Positions 56,701 to 64,000 of a DNA stretch of 64,000 nt are shown here, piece by piece. Each line of letters starts with the position of its first letter. Position 1 is the first letter of the stretch. The DNA comes from Acholoe squamosa (taxonomy: Eukaryota; Annelida; Polychaeta; Phyllodocida; Polynoidae), in NCBI GenBank assembly GCA_949317995.1, contig OX439048.1, forward strand, positions 30,447,495-30,511,494. Direction: 5' to 3'. Both the position numbers and the translations under genes were made by a program. The notes below the pieces were generated by a model. The model saw only the letters and a program-made list of their open reading frames with translations, did not search any database and was not told the DNA's origin.

Positions 56701-58480
56701 TAAAGCCACAGCCGGTTGATAAACACTTCAGGGAAACCTTGAAATCCTGAGTGCAGCAGACGGGAAAGCTTGGTGAGGCTAGTATGAGTTTATCTCCTAA
56801 TTGTAATGTCTTGGTCTCGGTCATAGTATAACCTGGAAGATGAAAAGTGTTTTAAAGTGAAAAACAGTAAAAAGGAAGAGTATTTGCATATGCAATTTAA
56901 GTAGCAGTCTGCCTAAACTAAAAAGTCCATTATAGGGTCTATCTTAGGATAGGTGAGTAACTTTTCATCAGGCCTAAAAAATAATTCTTGTGTTCAGGTA
57001 ACATAGCCAAAAAATTAGGGTAGGTAGGTCGGATTTTTTTTCTTCACTTTTTTGGGGTAATTGAAGGGTTATAATTAAGAGAAAATTTGCCAAACAGGTT
57101 TCGGATTGTTAACAAGCGTTATAGGAGTTTCTATTGGTTAATATTGAATGCTACTTGTATTCCTGACATCATGAGCTTTAATTTAATACCAAATATGCCT
57201 ATATTCGGAAAATATGGCAAAGAATGTGGCAAGGACCACGGATAGGATTTGCCACTCCGTCGCTAGCCACTGAGGCAGCATGACGTCACCAATGATGTCA
57301 TAGGTGACAGGGAGAAAACCGAAAACATTATTGCAACTCCAAAAAATCTTTAAAAAAAAATTCGAAAAGAGATAGGGTCGGCCCCAAAAAATAGGGTCGG
57401 TCGGGATACCTGAACACAACCTTTTTTTTTTTTAGGCCTCATTAATGAATAGAAGTTCTGAAAATCTAAATTCAAGGTTACAGTATAGTGCTACATATAT
57501 TCATGATAAAACTAAAAATTGAAAATCAAGTAAACTTATAGTCTACCGTAATTTCCCACGTATAAGCCCAAAATCCTCAGGTAAGAGGCCCGACCTCAGT
57601 ATTTTTCCTGATTTTTAATTTTTTAAGATTCTTTTCCAAAATTGTCATTTGATATGTATGCATGTATTTTCCAATCATTTTCTCATATTCCATGCAGAAA
57701 ATGAACATTTCTAACACCTACAAGTGAAATCCAAGCAAAGAAAGACTGTATATGAAGCCTTGGACACCAAAAGATAATAGAAAGAAACATCCTCCCTACC
57801 ACATCAACTTTTTGGCCCATTTGACCGGAAAAACAACTTTTTTTTACATTTAAAGGCACATTTTGCATATATAAGACACACACTGAGCTGAAGAAAAACC
57901 TATAAGGCGCACCTGGCGGCCGACTTTTGAAGGTTCAGTACCGGTACTGTTCTATAGTAAAAATATCTGACCTATATGACGCACCCAGACTTTGGGATGA
58001 TGCTATAAGGAGCAGGGAGTCTCTGATTCATGGGATTGGTACCGTACCTGTTACCTATAATACCGTAATCTCCCGCGTAGAAGACGCGCTGCGCGCATAA
58101 GACGCACCCCAAACTTAGCACATGCATTTTCGCGTATAAGACGCACATTTTACTGCTGAAATTTGTAAGATTAGTACATTTCTATAGAAAAAATACCCCC
58201 CGTATAAGACGCACCCCCAACTTGAAGAGATCCTATAAGACCCCCCAGCATTTTGTTTGGCGTAGAGGACGCATCTTCTACGTGGGAGATTACGGTAAGT
58301 ACCTTATATGCAGGAGATTATGGTAGTACCTGGTAATATTTCTATATATTTGGTCTATCCTAGCATGCTGTACATGCTTTTATTTTCATATTAAGACAGT
58401 AATTTATACATACCACTAGAGATGTGCCATTGTAAGGTAATATAAAGTATAGATCCTATACAGGATACCAAATGAGCCAT
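44688..58480 (-). CDS. Complete CUB/LDLa type I membrane receptor-like gene, 17 coding exons, 638 aa
   Basis: Exons in transcription order: 58480-58414, 56832-56654, 55724-55541, 53993-53958, 53554-53476, 53049-52958, 52057-51851, 51465-51337, 50924-50826, 49717-49655, 49051-48983, 48868-48800, 47966-47898, 47185-47069, 46453-46355, 45715-45429, 44759-44688. They total 1,917 nt with consistent phases and GT/AG borders. Predicted protein: signal peptide (1-22), CUB-like 1 (about 30-143), CUB-like 2 (about 156-277), LDLa (about 283-324), Thr-rich stalk (325-357), four 4-Cys modules (358-447), LDLa (448-486), TM helix (about 491-510), cytoplasmic tail (511-638). The tail has PSAP 590-593, PPSY 593-596, PTAP 608-611 and PPPY 618-621. 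CUB plus LDLa plus a Pro-rich tail recalls the LRP3/LRP10/LRP12 group, but the 4-Cys modules do not belong to that layout. The ligand is unknown. The tail predicts ubiquitin-dependent endocytic sorting by inference. The model is assembled by eye, so UTRs and any upstream non-coding exon are not resolved. Confidence 0.85.
44902..45187. mobile_element. MITE of the TACCGTAA superfamily, diverged
   Basis: TTGTAAATTCTCTCTTATAA and GCTTATACGAGAGCATTTCC ends, like the 22901-23090 copy. It lies in the last intron of the complete gene. Confidence 0.55.
45429..45715 (-). CDS. Exon 16: cytoplasmic tail with PSAP, PPSY and PTAP
   Basis: A 287-bp exon, phase 1 start and phase 0 end. It shares RGPVIAG, VTTP, EPSAPPSYTDAM and PTAPMLEE with the two other cassettes. 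It also has three or four copies of an [QR]RSP[VI] motif not present in them. Confidence 0.88.
46355..46453 (-). CDS. Exon 15: transmembrane helix
   Basis: A phase 1-1 exon encoding a hydrophobic span (WYLILIVLAVAVILGVIICI) followed by a basic RWKAR stop-transfer. It sets the type I orientation. Confidence 0.88.
47069..47185 (-). CDS. Exon 14: LDLa domain 2
   Basis: A 117-bp phase 1-1 exon with six cysteines, ending CDDGSDEMNC. It has the full set of acidic residues expected of a calcium-binding LDLa. Confidence 0.9.
47898..47966 (-). CDS. Exon 13: 4-Cys module 3
   Basis: A 69-bp phase 1-1 exon encoding GECRSQEKKCPGGKCIKY and more. It matches 37763-37831 and 13488-13556. Confidence 0.85.
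48075..48368. mobile_element. MITE of the TACCGTAA superfamily, diverged
   Basis: Ends TGTAAACCCTCGCGTAGGAC and CGTCTTATACGCTAGGATTT. In an intron of the complete gene. Confidence 0.55.
48800..48868 (-). CDS. Exon 12: 4-Cys module 2
   Basis: A 69-bp phase 1-1 exon encoding GECSTWQKKCKDGSCVSY and more. It is orthologous in position and sequence to 38085-38153 and 13762-13830, which share GECS.W and CKDGSC. Confidence 0.85.
48983..49051 (-). CDS. Exon 11: 4-Cys module 1
   Basis: A 69-bp phase 1-1 exon. It has the pattern GEC-x5-MC-x4-C-x6-C, encoding GECELYEKMCQDKSCV and more. It corresponds to the first exon of each downstream cassette (38271-38339 and 13965-14033). Confidence 0.85.
49655..49717 (-). 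CDS. Exon 10: 4-Cys module 0
   Basis: A 63-bp phase 1-1 exon encoding TCQFGYRMCKDGSCVSTERC. It is shorter than the other modules and lacks their leading Gly-Glu. It has no counterpart in the two downstream cassettes, so it is the last exon unique to the complete gene. Donor is GTGAGT. Confidence 0.8.
49830..50760. repeat. Intronic repeat block with TGACGTCA cluster
   Basis: GC-richer than its flanks. ACCTGGTACC (49888) and GGTACCAGG (about 50730) are inverted. 50520-50660, with GCAAGGACCATGGATAGGA and several TGACGTCA sites, recurs in diverged form at 57222-57312. No coding exon. Confidence 0.55.
50826..50924 (-). CDS. Exon 9: Thr-rich mucin-like stalk
   Basis: A phase 1-1 exon encoding a Thr/Pro-rich segment with runs such as PTTTT and STTTTAP. 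It is likely an O-glycosylated spacer between the N-terminal CUB/LDLa head and the Cys modules. Donor is GTAAG. Confidence 0.75.
51337..51465 (-). CDS. Exon 8: LDLa domain 1
   Basis: A phase 1-1 exon with six cysteines ending CPRGEDEDNC, the calcium-binding acidic loop of LDL-receptor class A repeats. The loop is slightly atypical (EDE in place of SDE). Confidence 0.85.
51851..52057 (-). CDS. Exon 7: end of CUB-like domain 2
   Basis: Phase 1-1. It encodes the LAVRNGTSS strand and loop, a DTDEGS acidic turn, and a closing YVYGLFARRD strand. It joins in frame to the LDLa exon. NGT is a possible N-glycosylation sequon. Confidence 0.75.
52958..53049 (-). CDS. Exon 6: middle of CUB-like domain 2
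   Basis: Phase 2 start, phase 1 end. It encodes LDCIWLLKKPYEAQDANAF and more. The C.W core and the following V.F.F-type strand match the CUB signature around its second cysteine. Confidence 0.7.
53476..53554 (-). CDS. Exon 5: start of CUB-like domain 2
   Basis: Acceptor TTTTTCAG, donor GTAAGT, phase 1 to phase 2. It encodes EQCGKASLSSWKGGEIKL and more. The opening CG followed by a G.I.L strand is typical of a CUB N-terminus. Confidence 0.7.
53958..53993 (-). CDS. Exon 4: 12-residue linker microexon
   Basis: A 36-bp symmetric phase 1-1 exon between TGCAG and GTAATG, encoding NQNLMEADETS. It links the two CUB-like domains. It is supported because it keeps frame between exons 3 and 5, although exon 3 could also splice directly to exon 5 without a frame change. 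Confidence 0.6.
54771..55007. mobile_element. TACCGTAA MITE, copy 4
   Basis: Ends TACCGTAATCTCCCGCGTA and ACGCGGGAGATTACGGTA. 237 bp, in an intron of the complete gene. Confidence 0.88.
55541..55724 (-). CDS. Exon 3: second half of CUB-like domain 1
   Basis: Phase 0 start, phase 1 end (GTAAGT donor). It encodes a segment with an acidic DDDE loop and a GKTLSITMSV strand, as in the second half of CUB folds. No cysteine pair is visible in this half, so the domain may be divergent. Confidence 0.7.
55870..56600. other. Intronic sequence, nothing recognised
   Basis: Intron between exons 2 and 3. No repeat family or extra exon identified. Confidence 0.4.
56654..56832 (-). CDS. Exon 2: first half of CUB-like domain 1
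   Basis: Phase 1 start, phase 0 end (GTAAGT donor). It encodes GDKLILASPSFPVCC, then a Cys-containing beta-rich stretch ending in VLFLDVDLPS. This matches the CUB pattern of an early L..SP.FP followed by an F.D.DL strand. CUB assignment is by pattern only. Confidence 0.75.
58062..58297. mobile_element. TACCGTAA MITE, copy 5
   Basis: Ends TACCGTAATCTCCCGCGTAG and TACGTGGGAGATTACGGTA. In the first coding intron of the complete gene. Confidence 0.87.
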
Positions 58481-58486
58481 TTTGAC
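58414..58486 (-). CDS. Exon 1 of the complete gene: start codon and signal peptide
   Basis: ATG is at 58480-58478 in context CAAAATGG, preceded by a TTTTCAG acceptor at 58487-58488. A 5' UTR intron is therefore likely. It encodes MAHLVSCIGSILYITLQW and a few more residues, a hydrophobic leader, and ends in phase 1 at a GTATGT donor. Joining to the next exon forms a Gly codon and stays open. Confidence 0.75.
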
Positions 58487-59033
58487 CTGAAAATAGAAAA
58501 GTGAAACAGGTTGGTCCATGATGTACCTAAATGAAAGATTACCAGTATCGATGAACATACGGTATTACCCTTATAATAAGCCCCATATAGGCCTAAAGCG
58601 GGTATCCACTAATCTTACTGTGGACATGGACATTTCTTAAAATCACCAGCATACCCGGGCCAGCATATCAAGAGCCTGTGACCAGACTCTGTGGGCCGGG
58701 CAGCTAGTGCAGTTGGAGGTGTGGGTATGGTCCACTAAATTTGACATACCCCGGTAGTGACATGGCCATTTCTTAAAATCGACATATGACATGAGCCTTA
58801 GTGATATGACATAGGTACTTTCTTAAATTTGACATGGGACATGATGGGTTCTTAAAGGTGACATGGGACATGGATGATCGGGGACCCGCATCCACAGGTA
58901 CGTGAATGAAGGGGCTGCTATGAGTGCGGACCATGTCCTAGAAAACTGTGACTGGTTTTGGAGGTGTGTGCAGGGATAGGTCTCAGTGATTAGCTTTAAA
59001 AATTGAGAATTAGTCAATGAATAGTATGCCAGA
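58487..59033. other. Upstream of exon 1; likely a 5' UTR intron
   Basis: Begins with a TTTTCAG acceptor on the minus strand at exon 1. The non-coding first exon and promoter were not located. Contains GACATGGGACATGATGG-type short repeats. Confidence 0.4.
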
Positions 59034-59938
59034 TACCGTAATCTCCCGCGTAGAAGGCGCGTCTTCTACGCCAAACAAAATGCTGCTGGGTCTTATACGC
59101 GGGAGGGTAATTGCCTTGAGCTGGGGGTGTGCCTTATACGTGGGTTTTTCCAACATCTCATTTGGGAAAATGCGCCGATGACAGCTTGAACTCATATAGC
59201 CAGCACCGCGGCAGACCGGTCGGTGTAGATTTGCTCGGCGGGGAAGACGCCGACCGTGTGCCGATGACAGCTTGAACTCATATAGCCAGCACCGCGGCAG
59301 ACCGGTCGCTGTAGATTTGCTCGGCGGGGAAGACGCCGACCGTGTGCCGATGACAGCTTGAACTCATAGCGCCTGCACCGCGGCAGACCGGTCGGTGTAC
59401 AGGCGCTCAGCGGGTTTGACGCCGACCGTGTGCCGCTGACAGCTTGAACTCATAAAGCCAGCACCGTGGCAGACCGGTCGGTGTAGATTTGCTCGGCGGG
59501 TTTGACGCCGACCGTGTGCCGATGACAGCTTGAACTCATATAGCCAGCACCGTGGCAGACCGGTCGCTGTAGATTTGCTCGGCGGGGAAGACGCCGACCG
59601 TGTGCCGATGACAGCTTGAACTCATAGCGCCTGCACCGTGGCAGACCGGTCGGTGTACAGGCGCTCAGCGGGTTTGACGCCGACCGTGTGCCGATGACAG
59701 CTTGAACTCATAGAGCCTGCACCGCAGCAGACCGGTCACTGTAGAATAGGGGGTGGGGAGGGGGGGGTGCCTTCTACGCGAAACAGCCCCCCTGTGAGTT
59801 GGGGGGGTGCCTTATACGCAGGTTTTTCCGGAAATCGATCCAGAAGAGGTACGTGCGCCTTCTACTTGAAAAGGCCTTCTCTGAGTTGGGGGGGCTCCTT
59901 CTACGCGAGCTGCGCCTTCTACGCGGGAGATTACGGTA
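59034..59938. mobile_element. Expanded TACCGTAA element with internal 86-bp minisatellite
   Basis: Same ends as the 237-bp MITEs (TACCGTAATCTCCCGCGTAG; ACGCGGGAGATTACGGTA) but 905 bp long. The extra length is a tandem array at about 59173-59745. Confidence 0.82.
59173..59745. repeat. 86-bp GC-rich minisatellite, about 6.6 copies
   Basis: GCCGATGACAGCTTGAACTC recurs every 86-87 bp. Each unit has GGCAGACCGGTCGGTGTA and GACGCCGACCGTGT. Confidence 0.9.
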
Positions 59939-61040
59939 CTTTATATGTAAAGAAGACAAGATTTCCTTTGATTTAGTGTATCAATTTTGTATGTACTCTA
60001 ATCAGTTAATTAATTACCAACTTAATTAGGTCAATGTTTAATTAATCTCTCATTTATTACATGATAAAACAAAAAAAAAACATATAGAACAACAAGTACA
60101 TAGTCTTAACCTCATCTCTGCAAAATTTGAAGGAAATCTATCGATGAGCACATAGGTTTTTAGGATCAGCCAACTTTGATGATCAATTAATCTTAGCTAA
60201 TTTTGATGGGTTTTCTCAACTTTTTATTTTCATAAATCCATATCTCGGACCCTATTGGTCATATCAGCTTCATTTAAACTGCATTGTATCCATAAAGTCT
60301 TTGGCTTTTGGGAAATATATAGTTTTCTATGATATATCTCCTTTCAAATTCTGGTAAAAATGCAGCTATAGGTCACAGGCAATCCCTCTTTGTCGAGTTT
60401 AATTTCAAGACGAAAATTTGCCCGGGAAATTTGCCCAACCTTGTCTCACAAAATCCTCAATAACTCTTCCAAAAATGCTCCTAAAAATACAATTCAAAAA
60501 GCATGTTGTTTCTCACATACCGGTATTTGCAGAAAGGACTGTGCTAAAAAACAAGAGATCTCATGTATTTAAACTTTTTTAGTCACATACCTACCATCCA
60601 CACCCCCGGAGATGGCCCTGATAACAGTGAAAAACAAATCCTGGCATGCATTCATTTTTTCAGTCACAGACTCAGAGATGCCAACAGTCCTGGAATGTCC
60701 GGGACAGTGCCAGAAATTGGCTTTTTTTCTTAGAGTCCCGCCCGGAAGGGTGTGTGTCCCGGAAAGAGCAGATCAAGAGCTTCAAAATGACATATTATGT
60801 TAAATTCCATCCAGTGGATATATTTCTATCAAGGTTTAAAGGAGGCATAGAGTGAATTCCATAATACAGCTAAACACTCCCTATATCTGTCATAGTGCTA
60901 AACACCTTGTACTACAAATTCGATTCTGAGGGTTCTATTGGAGAGAATTGCACCAAATTTACACCAAAAATTGGCAAAATGCTGCTGATAGTACACCAAA
61001 ATGCGTTTTCTGGATTGAGGTATTGAAATGCATCAGAATG
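59939..61040. other. Non-coding, nothing recognised
   Basis: AT-rich. Short overlapping ORFs at 60612-60855 share no domain. A promoter for the complete gene could lie here but no clear signal was found. Confidence 0.4.
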
Positions 61041-61044
61041 CACC

Positions 61045-61595
61045 ATTTGATGTGTAAATTACAAAATTTTCTTGGGGGGCATGCCCCCATACCCCCCTAG
61101 ATAGGCTAGATTTGTCGCGGCGCTGCGCTTGCGAAATTACGGCGCTGTACTTGCAACTCCGTGCAGATAGGCACCAGGGTTAGTGCAACTGTCCCTGAAG
61201 CCAATGATCAGACGTTGGCATCTCTGCAGACTGACAGAGGAGAGAGCGACCCAGAGCGACTCCCCAACCCCTCTGGCTGCCGGCACTGCCTCTACTAGTC
61301 TATGCCTCTCCCACCCCTACCCGGGCTTCCCTAGCCCAAAAGGGTCTATGTCTCCTCTTTTTTATCCCCTCAGATGCAGTGGCGGATCCAGGATTTGGAG
61401 TAGGGGGGGCGCAGATTTTGGCCATGGAATCTGCAGGGGTGGATCCAGGAGTTTGTAAAGGGGGGGCAAGATATGGTGGTGAGGCTTAATGTAGGGGATG
61501 GCACAGCGCATATTGTCACAAGCCCAGTGCAGCGATATACCTAGGGGGGTTTGGAGGCATGCCCCCCAAGAAAATTTTGAAATCTAGACCTTACT
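61045..61595. mobile_element. Inverted-repeat element with CTTGGGGGGCATGCCCCC arms
   Basis: AAAATTTTCTTGGGGGGCAT (about 61063) and ATGCCCCCCAAGAAAATTTT (to about 61579) are inverted. Inside are two GTGGATCCAGGA-type motifs followed by G tracts. Confidence 0.65.
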
Positions 61596-61642
61596 CAATA
61601 GGCTAGTTTAGTCTTATAAATCAACATATTTTGAAAGAAATA

Positions 61643-61879
61643 TACCGTATTCTCCCGCGTAGAAGACGCGCTGCGCGTATAGGACGCACCCCAAACTCAG
61701 CAGAGGCATTTCCATGTATAAGATGCACCTCTTAGGGCTCAATTTTGTAAATCCAGTACTGTTCTATAGTAAAATTACCCCTCATATAAGACGCACCCCC
61801 AACTTTAAAAAATCCTATAAGACGCACCAGCATTTTGTTTGGCGTAGAGGACGCGTCTAATACACGGGAGTTTACGGTA
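61643..61879. mobile_element. TACCGTAT MITE, copy 6
   Basis: Ends TACCGTATTCTCCCGCGTAG and ACACGGGAGTTTACGGTA. 237 bp. Confidence 0.85.
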
Positions 61880-62034
61880 AGAATAATCATCATGAAAAAT
61901 GTCTCTGCATCACCAAATAGGCCATCCTATATATCACTGGATGGTAGCTGCCTCATCCCTAATCCCCCCATTCCTCCACACTTGGTCTCATCCAGGTCAT
62001 CTCCAGTCCAAAAATTAATTCTTCCTCTCTCAGC

Positions 62035-62165
62035 CTTATCTGTCCTGATCTCATCCCAATCCAACCATTCCTCCAACCTCAGTCTTATCCTGACCTCACC
62101 CCAGTCCAACCATTCCTCCAACCGCAGTCTTATCCTGACCTAATCTCAGTCCAAACATTGCTCCT
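62035..62165. repeat. 54-bp tandem repeat, about 2.4 copies
   Basis: CCAGTCCAACCATTCCTCCA and CAGTCTTATCCTGACCT recur. Confidence 0.75.
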
Positions 62166-64000
62166 ACCTGAGTCCTATCCTGCCTTTACCCCAGATGCCA
62201 TCATATTCTGAATATATATATGCCCTTAGGGGATTATAGCCTAATTGGTAGAGCTATGCAAAGGGGCCAACCCCGGAAGGTAAACCTAAATGCCCCCCCC
62301 CCCTTCCTCCTGGGCTCATCAATATTTTAGATCCAATACCATCAGAATTCCTCAGTAAAGTAACCCTAAATGGACCCGTCCCCCTCCCCTTGGGCCCCTG
62401 TCAGTGCTATCAGCAACCTGCACACATGCTACATATGTAATTCTTTCCCTCTTTCTTTTCTCTTTTTTCTTCTCCTCTGCTCTTCTTTTTATTGGGAAGG
62501 GTGAGGGGGTCATTTTGGACCTGTCACCCTACACTCTCTAGCACAGTGCCACCAGTAACTGCCACAAAGGTATCTCAAAATGCACCCCCTCCCTGCACAG
62601 CGTAGTGCAGTGTCATCAGGAACTCCCTGGAAGGTATACTAAACAGGACAATTTAGGAAGCTAGGAGACTGGCAGTAGGACACAGGTAGTAGGGAGTAAT
62701 ATGCAGGATGAAACATATTCAGCATAATAGGGGATCCCCCTGTGGAGTGGGGACCTTCATGAGAGGGCATGATGGAGCAGAATAGCATCATTCAGAAAGT
62801 TCTGAATTCCAGAAAAATGTTTGACTGGGCCAAAAAGCTTCTACCCATGCTTCACCTATCCTTCCTGTCTCTTCACCTGTCTATCCCTCTCAAAACCTCT
62901 CCTTCCAACTCTACCTTTCATGCTTATTCTCTACCTGTCCATCCATCTACCTATCCCTCTCAATGCCACTCCATTTGCTGCCAATGCCTCTGCCAAGCAC
63001 TGCCCTGCCTACCTCACCCCTCTTCTTCTACCTACCCCCTGCCAATCTTTCTCCTATCTTCTCCCTACAGATCCCTTTCCCTGGGCTACCTATCCCTCAT
63101 TTACATGTCCCTTGTAGCTACCCATCCCACCCATTCCTATCCCCTGCAAAGTGGGATGGCACAGTGGGGAGAGAGAGGCACAGGCAGTTCAGTGTTCTGA
63201 AAAAAAATTGAAATTTTCAATGTACATTCTGCTGACTTGTAGGGATGACTTCATAACTTTGGTTCTAGTAGGAATATTTGAAAAATTCCTTCGCCATTCA
63301 CCCCCATTGGAAAGCTTAGGAAGTGGGTAGGCACTTACCTACCCCCAGTGCATGGTTCTGCTGCAGTGGAGGTGTGAAACTGTGATAAAGCTGAAACTGA
63401 GGAGTGCTAAACTCTCCTTTCTTTGACAGCTCATTGTGTAGCTATTTATTGGAGGATCTTAACAAACATGGGCTCATTTTAAAGGGATTGATTAGGGGTT
63501 TAATAAAGAATCTATTTGAGAAATAATTGATTCAGATAAACATCCCATTCTCCCCAAGTGAAGTTACCCCATAACTTTGAAATCATTTTTTGGTATAAAG
63601 GCCAAATCTCACATAAAAGAGAATAGTTCCCACACTTTCTACAGAAAAAAATGGTTTAGAAACTGTCTAGGTTTTTTTATTTAATAGGGGAACAGGATGT
63701 TTGCCAGACCCCAACAAAATTTTAGCGTGCCATTCGCTATCACCCTTCCACCAGCTTCTCCATGTTAGGTCCTTGTCTGTTTGCTAGAATCCAATCCTAT
63801 GTATATCATTTATAATAGCAATGGATAGAGCTGGTAAAAATAAGTGGATTTCCTTTTTAAATGAAGTCTTTACATCAATTTAAAGGGAAATTCTGACCGA
63901 TTAAAGATCTCATACCAACTCCATAATTTTGCGCCAATTCTGTGAGATCGCTAAACCGCAGATAATATTAGGTCAAGATAAAATCCCTTTAAATTGTTAA
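62166..64000. other. Non-coding, pyrimidine-rich stretches, no gene recognised
   Basis: 62840-63120 is rich in CCTTCC/CTACCTATCCC, giving overlapping Pro/Ser/Leu ORFs in several frames. These look compositional. No splice-supported exon seen. Confidence 0.4.

Noticed and set aside
62225..62300. tRNA-like D-arm (TAGCCTAATTGGTAGAGC)
   Set aside because: No B-box or acceptor pairing follows. It may be a SINE relic or chance.
62769..63211. Overlapping Pro/Ser/Leu-rich plus-strand ORFs
   Set aside because: Open in several frames over a CCTTCC/CTATCCC-rich stretch, without splice or domain support.

Overview
The window looks like AT-rich (roughly 38-40% GC by eye) animal genomic DNA. It has introns with canonical GT/AG borders, extracellular LDLa and CUB-type domains, many small inverted-repeat transposons, minisatellites and one intact Ty3/gypsy-class LTR retrotransposon. 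A marine invertebrate, possibly a deuterostome, fits best, but the sequence alone does not fix the species. There are no bacterial features.

Host genes. All recognisable host coding sequence lies on the minus strand and belongs to one receptor-like family. The complete gene runs from 58480 down to 44688. It has 17 coding exons, and their phases join into one 638-residue frame. The product is a signal peptide, two CUB-like domains, an LDLa, a Thr-rich stalk, four short Cys modules, a second LDLa, a transmembrane helix and a cytoplasmic tail carrying P[ST]AP and PPxY motifs with a possible PDZ-binding end. Downstream in the direction of transcription lie two further copies of only the 3' half, at 38339-35688 and 14033-11229. 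Each has three Cys modules, LDLa, transmembrane helix, tail and a last PPPY exon, with all frames and splice sites intact. I found no signal-peptide, CUB or stalk exons for these two. They are either alternative 3' cassettes of the complete gene or partial tandem duplicates.

Retrotransposon. 23859-33864 is a GC-rich element with identical 431-bp LTRs and a 4-bp target duplication. It sits in the spacer between the two downstream cassettes. It has gag, a textbook -1 frameshift signal, protease-RT-RNase H-integrase, and an unusual in-frame extension of about 1,100 residues with two C2H2 zinc fingers and a long charged coiled coil. A candidate intron near the 3' end would swap the C-terminus.

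Repeats. 1-11 kb and 14.8-23.5 kb, and most introns and spacers, are filled with inverted-repeat elements. Several of these enclose an amplified minisatellite: a 134-bp unit at 4.06-6.75 kb, a pyrimidine tract at 8.46-9.22 kb, and an 86-bp unit at 59.17-59.75 kb. A 73-bp minisatellite lies at 39.35-40.22 kb. A family starting TACCGTAAWCTCCCGCGTA occurs in at least seven good copies. Homologous spacer pieces on both sides of the downstream cassettes support their origin by segmental tandem duplication.
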